Positions 51,133 through 60,937 of a stretch of DNA of 64,000 nucleotides are shown piece after piece; position 1 is the first letter of the stretch; each line of letters begins with the position of its first letter. The DNA is taken from NCBI RefSeq assembly GCF_014644495.1, contig NZ_BMKU01000001.1, positions 496,001 through 560,000 of the forward strand, given 5' to 3'. Below the pieces are notes generated by a model. The model had not been told where the DNA came from, ran no database searches, and saw only the letters and a program-made list of their open reading frames with translations. This stretch comes from Pseudarthrobacter polychromogenes. GTDB taxonomy: Bacteria > Actinomycetota > Actinomycetes > Actinomycetales > Micrococcaceae. Made by a program: the position numbers and the translations under genes.

Positions 51133-51885
51133 CTAGTTCGTGCCCTTGCCGAAGTAGTCTGCACCGCCGGCGTATTCAGTGTGGCCGGACTCGACGTCGG
51201 CGGTGACCATACCGGCCACAACCTCGGCAAACTCCTCCACGGAGTACAGCTTGCCGGCTTCAGCGCGGCGGGCCTCGATGGCGCCCGGCGTGGAGCGGTC
51301 AAGCAGCGTGGCCGTGACGGTGCCCTCGATCATGTCGCCGGAGACCACCACCAGGGTGATGCCCTTCTCCGCCAGGTTGGGGATGAGTTCGCGCAGGGCG
51401 TCCTCGCCCGCACGCTTGCTGCGGGCCACCGGCTCATAGGCCTCCATAGTGGGCACGGTGTTGATGAAGTGGGCCTGGTGGCTGGTCACGAAGACCACCC
51501 GCGAGCCTTCCTTCATCAGCGGCACGGCAGCGTTGAGCATGTTGACCTGGGCGTCGCGGTTCAGCTTCAGCGCGTAGTCCTCGCCCATGCCGGTTTCCAT
51601 GCCGCCGGAGGCGTTCAGCACCAGGATGTCCAGGGAACCGAAGTTCTCCATGGCGGCGGAGGCCAGCGCCTGCACGCCTTCCTGGGTGGTGAGGTCCGCG
51701 CCGACGGCCACTGCACGTCCGCCGTCGGCTTCGATCCCCTGCACAACCTTGTTGGCGCGCGGTGCCTTCTGGCGGTAGTTCACCACGACGGCGGCGCCTT
51801 CGCGGGCAAGGTTCTTCGCTACCTCCGCGCCGATTCCGCGCGAGGATCCGGTCACGATGGCAGTCTTGTTATCCAGCAGTCCCAT
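51133..51885 (-). CDS. Short-chain dehydrogenase/reductase
   Basis: This 250-residue protein has a classical SDR nucleotide loop TGSSRGIGAEVAKNLA, the DLTTQEG acidic residue region and the Ser motif VFVTSHQAHFINTV. The usual YxxxK is not in the standard spacing: YEPVARSKRAGEDALREL has the Lys 7 residues after Tyr, so the catalytic Lys or Tyr may be placed differently. NASGG replaces the NAG motif. The start has AAAAGGAG upstream of the ATG. It converges on serB with a shared hairpin. The substrate is unknown. Confidence 0.84.
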   Translation of the reverse strand: MGLLDNKTAIVTGSSRGIGAEVAKNLAREGAAVVVNYRQKAPRANKVVQGIEADGGRAVAVGADLTTQEGVQALASAAMENFGSLDILVLNASGGMETGMGEDYALKLNRDAQVNMLNAAVPLMKEGSRVVFVTSHQAHFINTVPTMEAYEPVARSKRAGEDALRELIPNLAEKGITLVVVSGDMIEGTVTATLLDRSTPGAIEARRAEAGKLYSVEEFAEVVAGMVTADVESGHTEYAGGADYFGKGTN

Positions 51886-52012
51886 GCGGGCTCCTTTTGT
51901 CTGAAACGTCTAAATTGCTGATGGCCTGCAGTCCATCATGCCAGCGGCCCCGGCCAATTCCCTTGTGTGACCTACACAAAGAAGCGCCGGGCTGCTAGTT
52001 TGCCGGCGCCGG

Positions 52013-53593
<1,581 letters not shown>

Positions 53594-54469
53594 ATGTACC
53601 GTTTCCTCTTCTCCAGCAAGTGGCTGGGTTATCTGCTGTTGGCTGCCATCTTCGCCTCCGCCTGTGTATTCCTGGGCCGCTGGCAGATGGACCGTCGCGC
53701 AGAGACCCTGGCCGAAATCAACCGCGTAGTGACCAACTACTCGGCAACTCCCATCCCGTTCGCGGACGCCAGGGAGCAATTTGATGAGCTGGACCCTGCC
53801 ATGGAGTGGACCCAGGTGGAGCTGAGGGGCACGTACCTCACCGACGGCCAGCGCGTGGTCCGGAACCGTCCGCTCAATGGCCAGCCGGGCTACGAAGTGG
53901 TGGTCCCGTTCCGTCTTGACTCCGGTGAGACAGTGGTCATCGACCGGGGCTGGCTGCCCATCGGCAACAATAATCCGGGCGCCCCGGACTCGGTGCCGGA
54001 ACCCCCTGCGGGTGACGTGACCGCCGTCGTGCGTTTGAAGCATCCCGAGCCCGAACTCCAGCGTGGCGCCCCCGAAGGCCAGCTGGCGTCCATCGACCTT
54101 GCCGCCTACTCCGGCCAACTCGGGTACCCGCTCCTGACCGGGGCGTACGGCCAGCTTGCGTCGGAGACACCGCCTGCAGCGGAGATGCCGTTCCCGTTCC
54201 CGAAGCCTTCCACCGAGGAAGGCACACACCTTTCGTACTCGCTGCAGTGGTTCGCGTTCGGCGTGCTGATGTTCGTTGGTTTTGGCTACGCTGCCCGCCA
54301 GCAGGCACGCAACGCCGCCATTGACGCCGAGGACGACGACGGGACAGCAGAGGGCGCGCCCCGCCCGGCAGGCGGCGAGCACCGCCGTCGTCCGTCACCT
54401 CCCAGGAAGCGGAAGAAAGCGACCTCCGAAGAGGAGGAAGACGCACTCCTGGACGCGCAGGGGTACTGA
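53594..54469 (+). CDS. SURF1 family cytochrome oxidase assembly protein
   Basis: This 291-residue membrane protein has two helices, at about residues 10-28 and 236-254, flanking an extracytoplasmic domain. The family blocks are FLGRWQMDRRAE near the N-terminus, VVRNRPLNGQPGYEVVVPF, VVIDRGWLP and SLQWFAFGVLMFVGFGY. SURF1 aids heme a insertion into cytochrome aa3 oxidase. After the second helix there is a charged tail of about 35 residues, rich in Arg/Lys/Glu. It follows the small Cys protein with no gap. Confidence 0.92.
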   Translation: MYRFLFSSKWLGYLLLAAIFASACVFLGRWQMDRRAETLAEINRVVTNYSATPIPFADAREQFDELDPAMEWTQVELRGTYLTDGQRVVRNRPLNGQPGYEVVVPFRLDSGETVVIDRGWLPIGNNNPGAPDSVPEPPAGDVTAVVRLKHPEPELQRGAPEGQLASIDLAAYSGQLGYPLLTGAYGQLASETPPAAEMPFPFPKPSTEEGTHLSYSLQWFAFGVLMFVGFGYAARQQARNAAIDAEDDDGTAEGAPRPAGGEHRRRPSPPRKRKKATSEEEEDALLDAQGY

Positions 54470-54472
54470 AGG

Positions 54473-54949
54473 ATGACGGAGCACGACGACGGCCCGGTTG
54501 CCTTAGTGCGCGCGGCATTGGTGGCTGCCGGAGTTGGGGACACCGTGCGGACTTTTCCCGCGGGCGTTCCGACGGCGTCCGCGGCTGCTGAGGCGCTCGG
54601 CTGCGACCTTGCGGCGATCACGAACAGCCTGATTTTCGACCTCGGCGGCGAGCCCTTGCTGATCCTCGCAAGCGGGGCCGCACGCGTGGATACCAGGCTG
54701 GTTGCTGAAAAGTTGGGGGCGGGCAGGATCCGCCGCGCCTCCCACGACTTCGTCCTGCAGCACACGGGTCAGCATGTAGGCGGAGTAGCCCCGGTCGGTC
54801 ATCCCGAAAAGATCAGGACGCTCCTGGACGAGTCGCTCCAGAAGCACGATCTCCTCTGGGCCGGAGCAGGCGACCACAACTCAATGTTCAGCATCACCTA
54901 CCGGCAGCTCCAAAAAATAACCGAAGCCCTGGAACTGAAGGTGCGCTAA
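54473..54949 (+). CDS. YbaK/EbsC family aminoacyl-tRNA deacylase
   Basis: This 158-residue protein of the YbaK/ProX editing family hydrolyses mischarged aminoacyl-tRNAs in trans. The central blocks are AAITNSLIFDLGGEPLLILASG and HTGQHVGGVAPVGHPEKI, and the protein includes the conserved Lys/Gly loop for the 3' end of tRNA. The strict Lys of Cys-tRNA deacylase YbaK is not obvious, so the amino acid edited is uncertain. It starts 3 bp after the SURF1 stop and is the last gene of the operon; the 129-bp gap to the ABC-F stop shows nothing. Confidence 0.85.
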   Translation: MTEHDDGPVALVRAALVAAGVGDTVRTFPAGVPTASAAAEALGCDLAAITNSLIFDLGGEPLLILASGAARVDTRLVAEKLGAGRIRRASHDFVLQHTGQHVGGVAPVGHPEKIRTLLDESLQKHDLLWAGAGDHNSMFSITYRQLQKITEALELKVR

Positions 54950-55078
54950 TGCTCAAGCCTCATTGGGCACGAGCGCAGCGGTGTAGGTGATTTATGTAGC
55001 GTGCGTCAAAGGCGACGAAGGAGCCAGCACGCGGGAAATCGCCTGCGCCGCGTAGCGGAGCCAGCCGGAGTGAAAGGC

Positions 55079-56677
55079 TCAGGCCAGCGTAATCAGGTCC
55101 AGGTAGTCTTCGTTCCAGTGGTCCTCGACGCCGTCGGGCAGCAGGACAACGCGCTCGGGGTTGAGGGCCTCCACTGCGCCCTCGTCGTGGCTGACCAGGA
55201 CGACGGCGCCGCTGTAGTTCCTGAGGGCGCCCAGGATTTCTGCGCGGCTGGCAGGGTCCAGGTTGTTGGTGGGCTCGTCGAGGAGGAGGACGTTGGCGCT
55301 GGAGGCCACGATGGTGGCAAGGGCCAGACGGGTCTTCTCGCCGCCGGAAAGGACGCCGGCGGGCTTGTCGACGTCGTCGCCTGAAAACAGGAACGAACCC
55401 AGGATGCCGCGGACCTCGGCGTCCTTCATGTCCGGGGCGGCGGAGCGCATGTTTTCCAGGACGGTCCGGTCGACGTCCAGGGTTTCGTGCTCCTGGGCGT
55501 AGTAGCCCACCTTCAGGCCATGGCCGGCAATGACGTCACCGGTGTCAGGCTGGTCCACGCCCGCGAGCATCCGCAGGAGGGTGGTTTTGCCGGCACCGTT
55601 GAGGCCCAGGATGACCACCTTGGAGCCGCGGTCGATAGCCAAGTCCACGTCCGTGAAGATCTCCAGCGAACCGTAGGACTTGCTGAGGCCCTCGGCAGTA
55701 AGCGGGGTCCTGCCGCACGGCGAGGGGTCCGGAAAACGCAGTGCTGCCACGCGGTCGTTTTCCCGGACTGCCTCGAGTCCGCTGAGCAGCCGCTCGGCGC
55801 GCTTGGCCATGTTCTGGGCGGCAACCGCCTTGGTGGCCTTGGCGCGCATCTTGTTGGCCTGGTCGAAAAGGACCTGGGCCTTCTTCTCGGCGTTGGCGCG
55901 TTCCCGCTTGCGGGCGCGCTCATCGGTTTCGCGCTGGGTGAGGTAGCGCTTCCAGTCCATGTTGTAGAAGTCGATCTGCGCACGGTTGGCGTCCAGCAGG
56001 AACACCTTGTTTACGGTGGCTTCGAGCAGTTCCGTGTCGTGGCTGATCACGATCAGGCCGCCCTGGTGGTTCTTGAGGAAGTCACGCAGCCAGGCGATGG
56101 AATCGGCGTCGAGGTGGTTGGTGGGCTCATCGAGAAGCATTGTCTCGGCGTCCGAATACAGGATGCGCGCCAGCTCCACGCGGCGCCGCTGGCCACCGGA
56201 GAGGGTCTTGAGCGGCTGGTTCAGCAGGCGGTCCGGCAGGGCGAGGTTGGAGCAGATTGCCGCCGCCTCGGCCTCAGCGGCGTAGCCGCCGGCTGCCAGG
56301 AACTCGGATTCGAGCCGGTCGTAGCGGTTCATCGCCTTGCGCTGGACCGCCGCGTCCTCGCTGGCCATTTCCTCGTGCGCCACGCGGAGTTTGCCGACGG
56401 CGATGTCCAGGCCGCGGACGGACAGGATTCGGTCCCGTGCGAGCTGCTCCATGTCCGGCGTCCGGGGATCCTGCGGCAGGTAGCCGATCTCGCCGGTGCG
56501 GGTCACTTTCCCCGCGGCGGGGAGTCCTTCACCGGCGAGGACCCTGGTGAGGGTGGTCTTCCCGGCACCGTTACGGCCCACCAGGCCGATCTTGTCTCCC
56601 TTGTCGATGCGGAAGCTCACCTGGTCCATCAGGAGCCGGGCGCCGGCGCGCAGTTCAAGATCCTGGACAGTAATCAC
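55079..56677 (-). CDS. ABC-F family ATP-binding protein (ribosome-associated)
   Basis: This 532-residue protein has two ABC domains and no membrane segment. The first has Walker A GRNGAGKT and signature TLSGGQRRR, then a helical linker (about 245-305, ERANAEKKAQVLFDQANKMR). The second has GLNGAGKT and VLSGGEKTR. The LLDEPTNHLD and LLDEPTNNLD motifs carry the catalytic Glu. ABC-F proteins act on the ribosome in translation, and some give antibiotic resistance; sequence alone does not choose between housekeeping and resistance types. The start is a GTG. It diverges from the alpha/beta hydrolase gene. Confidence 0.92.
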   Translation of the reverse strand: MITVQDLELRAGARLLMDQVSFRIDKGDKIGLVGRNGAGKTTLTRVLAGEGLPAAGKVTRTGEIGYLPQDPRTPDMEQLARDRILSVRGLDIAVGKLRVAHEEMASEDAAVQRKAMNRYDRLESEFLAAGGYAAEAEAAAICSNLALPDRLLNQPLKTLSGGQRRRVELARILYSDAETMLLDEPTNHLDADSIAWLRDFLKNHQGGLIVISHDTELLEATVNKVFLLDANRAQIDFYNMDWKRYLTQRETDERARKRERANAEKKAQVLFDQANKMRAKATKAVAAQNMAKRAERLLSGLEAVRENDRVAALRFPDPSPCGRTPLTAEGLSKSYGSLEIFTDVDLAIDRGSKVVILGLNGAGKTTLLRMLAGVDQPDTGDVIAGHGLKVGYYAQEHETLDVDRTVLENMRSAAPDMKDAEVRGILGSFLFSGDDVDKPAGVLSGGEKTRLALATIVASSANVLLLDEPTNNLDPASRAEILGALRNYSGAVVLVSHDEGAVEALNPERVVLLPDGVEDHWNEDYLDLITLA

Positions 56678-56827
56678 AGCAGGTAAGGCCTTTCACAACA
56701 GGGAACGCCGCAGCCCTCGCACGATGTTGGGAGGGAGCCGGGGCAGAGTGGCCGGAGAACGGCCCACCCAAGTCTACCGTCCGGCAACGTCCACGCAGAA
56801 CGCCCCGTCTGCAGCCGCCTGTTCAGC

Positions 56828-56833
56828 TAGCGT
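56828..56833 (+). promoter_or_regulatory. -10-like hexamer TAGCGT of the alpha/beta hydrolase
   Basis: TAGCGT ends 6 nt before the ATG at 56840, with TGCGGC between, predicting a leaderless mRNA. Confidence 0.5.
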
Positions 56834-56839
56834 TGCGGC

Positions 56840-57649
56840 ATGACCTTGATGGACTTCCCTGCCCGTTCTTTCGGAGTCAGTACCGGGCCCGGCGTTCACA
56901 TCCACGGCTTCGAACTGGGACCGGCCGACGGAGCGCCTGTCGTCATCCTGCATGGATTGGCTGGCAGTGCGCGTGAGTTCGTCCAGACGGCGCTCGCGCT
57001 GCCGGAGTTCCGAACCGTTTTGATCGATCTCCGCGGGCACGGCAGAAGTACCACCCGGCCAGGCGACCTTTCCCGCGAAGCCTTCGTTGCCGACGTCGTA
57101 CGTGTTATCGAATCAGTGGTCCGCGCACCCGTGACCCTTATTGGGCAGTCTCTTGGCGGGCACACGGCGATGCTGGTGGCGGCCGCGCGCCCTGATCTGG
57201 TCTCCCGGCTGGTCCTTCTCGAGTCCGGCGCACGCGGCGGAAGCGGGGACGAGCATGAACACTTGGGTAAATACTTCCGGTCCTGGCCCCTGCCCTTCGC
57301 AAGCCGCACAACAGCACAGGAGTTTCTGGGGGACGGACCCTTGGCCCGGGCGTGGGTGGCTGATCTGGAGGAAAGGGCGGACGGGTTGTGGCCGCGGTTT
57401 GAGGCTGACGTCATGGTGGCCGCGATCAAAGGAGTGGCCGCGCCCCGCTGGGACGAGTGGGAGAGCATCGCTGTGCCAACGCTCGTTATTTATGGAGAAA
57501 ACGGGATATTCGCTGCGGAGGACAAGTCCGAGTTCTGCGAGCGCGGCCGCAGGGTCCAGCGCGTGGATTTGGCCGGGGCGTCCCATGACAGCCATCTGGA
57601 TGCGTTCCACTCCTGGGTGGCGGCTCTCCGTCCGTTCATGGGGGTCTGA
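56840..57649 (+). CDS. Alpha/beta hydrolase fold protein
   Basis: This 269-residue cytosolic protein has the oxyanion-loop motif VILHGLAGS (residues 35-43), the nucleophile elbow GQSLGG (Ser104), an acid residue probably in YGENGIFAAED, and the catalytic His in GASHDSHLD near residue 250. It is of the size of bacterial esterases and C-C hydrolases, with a helical cap between about 130 and 200. The substrate cannot be read from sequence. The DUF2993 gene begins 69 bp downstream. Confidence 0.86.
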   Translation: MTLMDFPARSFGVSTGPGVHIHGFELGPADGAPVVILHGLAGSAREFVQTALALPEFRTVLIDLRGHGRSTTRPGDLSREAFVADVVRVIESVVRAPVTLIGQSLGGHTAMLVAAARPDLVSRLVLLESGARGGSGDEHEHLGKYFRSWPLPFASRTTAQEFLGDGPLARAWVADLEERADGLWPRFEADVMVAAIKGVAAPRWDEWESIAVPTLVIYGENGIFAAEDKSEFCERGRRVQRVDLAGASHDSHLDAFHSWVAALRPFMGV

Positions 57650-57718
57650 GGCAGAGCGAGTAGCAGCGTGTGCGGTTTGGGGTTTCGCGGCCCGGGGGTG
57701 AGCCATCAGACTGTCCTG

Positions 57719-58411
57719 ATGGAGTGGACGCGTGCCAAGGACTGGCTGATCGGTGCTGCTGGGATGGTCATCGTCCTGGGTCTTGCGGTTGCAATCGCGT
57801 GGTGGGTGGTGAGCAGTCCAGCCAGCGGGGTTGCGGCAGCGCCAGCGCCCTCCCCCACGGCGGGCGCTGAACCCACTGCAGCCGCCGAGCCTCCCGCCGG
57901 CCTGCGCGGGGACGAGGTGTGGCTCGCCGATCTTGCCCTGGACGCCGGGACAGTGGCGATCGCGGGCTCGTTGCTTCAGGACGTGAGGGCCGTAGGGCAG
58001 GGCGTGGTCACGGGGCCGGGCGGGATGGTTGCTGAACGCCTCGCCGTGGACGCGACCGTTCCGTTCGACGTCGTTGCCGGGGAACTCGGTGATGGGACGG
58101 TGGTCCGCGCCGCCGATGGCGGCCAGGTCCTGGTGGTCCGTACAGTCCAGGTCCTGGGCCGCGAGCTGGACGTCAACGCCACGGGCACAGTCAGGGTCGA
58201 CGCCGGCCGGCTGGTTGTTGAGCCGCGCTCGATTGACTTGGGCGGGCCCGGCTTCCTCTCCGACGCCCTCGGTGCCGCCGTGAGAAGGCTCGTGACCATC
58301 GAGCACAGCATTGACGGCCTGCCCGAGGGCCTCGTCCTTCAGGATGTCGCGGTCCAGGGCGACGGCTTCCGTGCGAGGCTCTCCGGCGAGGACGTCAAGC
58401 TCGTTCCATGA
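57719..58411 (+). CDS. DUF2993 (LmeA-like) membrane-anchored protein
   Basis: This roughly 230-residue protein has one N-terminal membrane helix (about residues 11-32, MVIVLGLAVAIAWWVVS), a Pro/Ala-rich spacer and a DUF2993 domain with SLLQDVRAVGQGVV, ADGGQVLVVRTVQVLG and IEHSIDGLPEGLVLQDVAVQ. Mycobacterial LmeA, of this family, helps maintain mannosyltransferases of lipoglycan synthesis, so a role in envelope glycolipids is plausible. The start is uncertain: a GTG at 57668 adds 17 residues. I favour 57719, as it leaves a short charged head before the helix. Confidence 0.78.
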   Translation: MEWTRAKDWLIGAAGMVIVLGLAVAIAWWVVSSPASGVAAAPAPSPTAGAEPTAAAEPPAGLRGDEVWLADLALDAGTVAIAGSLLQDVRAVGQGVVTGPGGMVAERLAVDATVPFDVVAGELGDGTVVRAADGGQVLVVRTVQVLGRELDVNATGTVRVDAGRLVVEPRSIDLGGPGFLSDALGAAVRRLVTIEHSIDGLPEGLVLQDVAVQGDGFRARLSGEDVKLVP

Positions 58412-58435
58412 CGGCGCCCGCCCTGGCCTGTAAAC

Positions 58436-58765
58436 CTAGGTGGGTTTCTTAGTCAATACATCCGGAGCTTCCTGCCGGCGTCGAATTTCCAGGAGCCCGA
58501 CCGCGTTTGCTCCGGTGAAGACGGCGCTGAAGGTGATCAGGAGGTCCCTGACTATCACCGAATTCGGGTCACCGGGCTGGGCGATAAGCGATATGGCGAG
58601 AATCAGGGCGCCCACACAGAGCCCGCCCGCGCTCGGGAAGTTCCGCTGCCGCATCAGTCCGTTTACCCTTCGGGTCCTGCCGCACGGGCGTCTTGCCTGC
58701 TCGATCTTGGAGTCATGCACCTGACCGTAGGCCTCGCCAGCCGTCCAGGCAATGCTCTTGATCAA
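58436..58765 (-). CDS. Small membrane protein, hypothetical
   Basis: This 109-residue protein starts with a TTG codon. It has a basic N-terminal third and two membrane helices (about 47-63, GGLCVGALILAISLIAQ, and 71-92, VIVRDLLITFSAVFTGANAVGL), and ends ...APDVLTKKPT. Codon use is like that of real genes here. No family is recognised. It lies downstream of the beta-helix gene on the same strand, 36 bp away. The ribosome site is poor, so the start is unsure. Confidence 0.6.
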   Translation of the reverse strand: MIKSIAWTAGEAYGQVHDSKIEQARRPCGRTRRVNGLMRQRNFPSAGGLCVGALILAISLIAQPGDPNSVIVRDLLITFSAVFTGANAVGLLEIRRRQEAPDVLTKKPT

Positions 58766-58801
58766 ATCCTGAGCATCGGACCCGGATGTTTCCCTGCGTG
58801 T

Positions 58802-60175
58802 TCATGATTGCCCTTCGCAACGGCCCGTGGTGAGCACACCGAACGTTGAACCGCGCTCCTTACCGGTGCGTGCCTGCCAGGGTGCGGCCTGCTCGATGGT
58901 CTCCGCGTTCTGGTAGTCGGTCTTCTTGCCTGGCCCGAGCTTGATGACGTTGTGGTGCAGGTTCAGCCCTTTGGGGTCCGTCCTGTCTCCGCTGATGTTG
59001 ATGTAGCTGTCCCGCGCGCCGATGAACTGGTTCCGGGTGACCTCTACATCCATGGGCAGCTCGGTGTCATACGTCAGGATGTGGGTGCCCTTGCCTGCCG
59101 TGTCCGGCCGGATGCTGGCAGCCCACGAGTAGCCCGCGTTGATGCAGAGATTGTCTTTGAACGTGCAGCGGATGTGCCCGGACCCTGGAGTCGCATCGCC
59201 TGCAGACCACATCTCGAAGGTCTGGTTGCAATTCTCCACCCGGTTGTTCCCGAAGTGGATGTCGGTCCATGACTTGGCGTCCTTCGTTGCCGTCCCCTGC
59301 ATCGTGAAGGCGACGTCGTAGCACTCCCGGATGGTGTTGTCCTCCATGATGATGTTGGACGCGCCGATCCAGACCTCGATGCCGTTGCCGTACCGGGTGC
59401 CGTCGGAGCTCAGCCGGGACCCGCCAAGGTCCTCCAGGCGGCAGTTCCTGATGCGGATGTTCTCCGAGCCGCCGGTCGCAATGCCGTGTGCTCCATGGCC
59501 CTCGATATGGATGCCATCCAGGATGCTGTGGGAGGCGGGCCGGATGCCGTCCTGCTGGACGGCGATTGCGACGCCGTCGCCCGGGTCAAAGTTCGACCTG
59601 ACATACACAAAGGTCTCGTCGCTGTAGAAGTCCCACTGATAGGCCAGTGCATCCAGGCTGATCCGCTTCCATCCACGGATGAGGCCCGCCACCTTCAGGA
59701 AACCTACATTGGTGGACGGAGCGCCGGTGTTGCCGCTGTACTGGCCGGACCGGGCGGTGATGTCCAGCTTCCAAACCCCGGTGGTGTGCCGGATCCAGGC
59801 CCGTCTGCTGACCTTGTAGCCGGCAACCTTCGGGCGTGGGCCGGCGCCGTAGGCGCTCACCGTAAAGACTCCCGACGTGCCCTGGATGGACGGCTGGTGG
59901 AGGGTGCCGAAGAATGTGTCGCCGCGCTTGAGCAGGACGGCGTCGCCGCGGCGCAGGTCCCCGCTGCCGAGGGCGTCCTGGACGCGCGCGAGGCTGCGCC
60001 ACGGGGCTGCCTCAGTGCCCGGGGCCGAGTCGGAACCAAAGACGCTCACATACCGGGTGTTCCTGCCCACGCGGGACGGGGTGCGTTCGTCCGTGAACAC
60101 AGCGGAACTTGCGACGCCCGCAGCGGCCCCTTTGAGGAGCGTGCGGCGGCTGAATGGTCTCGGAGGTAGTCTCAT
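58802..60175 (-). CDS. Tat-exported right-handed parallel beta-helix protein
   Basis: This 457-residue secreted protein has a twin-arginine signal, SRRTLLKGAA with Arg10-Arg11, then a domain whose repeated short strands (HSILDGIHIEGHGAHGIATGG, then ENIRIRNCRLEDL, SNIIMEDNTIRECYDV, HFGNNRVENCNQTFEMW) are typical of a right-handed parallel beta helix. This fold serves pectate lyases, alginate lyases and other polysaccharide lyases or hydrolases. No catalytic Lys/Arg set is clear, so the polysaccharide target is unknown. It lies next to two further exported proteins. Confidence 0.8.
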   Translation of the reverse strand: MRLPPRPFSRRTLLKGAAAGVASSAVFTDERTPSRVGRNTRYVSVFGSDSAPGTEAAPWRSLARVQDALGSGDLRRGDAVLLKRGDTFFGTLHQPSIQGTSGVFTVSAYGAGPRPKVAGYKVSRRAWIRHTTGVWKLDITARSGQYSGNTGAPSTNVGFLKVAGLIRGWKRISLDALAYQWDFYSDETFVYVRSNFDPGDGVAIAVQQDGIRPASHSILDGIHIEGHGAHGIATGGSENIRIRNCRLEDLGGSRLSSDGTRYGNGIEVWIGASNIIMEDNTIRECYDVAFTMQGTATKDAKSWTDIHFGNNRVENCNQTFEMWSAGDATPGSGHIRCTFKDNLCINAGYSWAASIRPDTAGKGTHILTYDTELPMDVEVTRNQFIGARDSYINISGDRTDPKGLNLHHNVIKLGPGKKTDYQNAETIEQAAPWQARTGKERGSTFGVLTTGRCEGQS

Positions 60176-60310
60176 TGCCGGGGATGGTCCTTACGGATAT
60201 CTCACGAGCGATTTTATCCGGCGGCAACCGGCAGGGAAACCGTCAGCGAAAACCAGAACTATGCACACCTGGTACCGGCACGTACCGGCGATCCGGTGCG
60301 CGTTTCCGCG

Positions 60311-60853
60311 CTACTCGTTGACGAGGACGGGTACGCCCACTGCTGCTGAGACAGCATGGGGTGCAAGCCCGGCCGGTACCGGGATGCTGAACTCTTCTCC
60401 TTCTTCAGACGGTCCCGAGTGTGCATGGCCTTCTGTGCCGAGATGGTGCACAAAACGGGCCGTGCCAAGGAGGTTGCCGCGGTCATCGTAGAAGCCGGCG
60501 AGCACCTGGAGTTCGAGCAGGTCGCTGACATCACTGGTGACTCTGACTGCCCCGGTGGCAGCCTGTCCATCAAAAGCCAGGTCCTGGAACAGGATCCTGT
60601 CATCGAACGGGCCTTGGATTTCAAGGATCTGGCCCGGGGCCGGCCGGGCTGTCCGGAGTCCTGCCAAGTCCGGTTCCCCTTCGGCACTGACCAGGCCAGG
60701 GAAGGTTGTTTTGGCGGCAGCGGATGCCTGCGGGACGCTGCCGGCGCCGGGCGCAGGGGCAGATGCCCGACCACCCAGTCCGGCGGAGGCAAGCACAGCC
60801 AGCGAGGCAGCAGCGAGGGCTGCCATCAGGAGAATCCAGGGCTTGCGGTTCAT
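60311..60853 (-). CDS. Exported protein of unknown function
   Basis: This 180-residue protein has an N-terminal signal or anchor (residues 4-25, KPWILLMAALAAASLAVLAS), an Ala/Pro/Gly-rich spacer to about 50, and a soluble domain of mixed strands with FDDRILFQDLAFDGQAATG and LLELQVLAGFYDDRGN. The segment HHLGTEGHAH is His-rich and might bind metal. No family is recognised. AGGAGG lies 7 nt before the ATG. It sits 84 bp after the alkaline-phosphatase stop on the same strand, and probably shares its transcript. Confidence 0.72.
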   Translation of the reverse strand: MNRKPWILLMAALAAASLAVLASAGLGGRASAPAPGAGSVPQASAAAKTTFPGLVSAEGEPDLAGLRTARPAPGQILEIQGPFDDRILFQDLAFDGQAATGAVRVTSDVSDLLELQVLAGFYDDRGNLLGTARFVHHLGTEGHAHSGPSEEGEEFSIPVPAGLAPHAVSAAVGVPVLVNE

Positions 60854-60937
60854 CGTGTCCCCTCCTGGGTATGCGGCGTCCGCGGGGTGTCCAATACCCG
60901 GATTGCGGCCATCCTGCAGTGGTAGTTCACGCTAATC

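Noticed and set aside
54950..55078. Possible terminator between YbaK and the ABC-F gene
   Set aside because: The 129-bp gap contains only short imperfect repeats, none of which gives a convincing stem.
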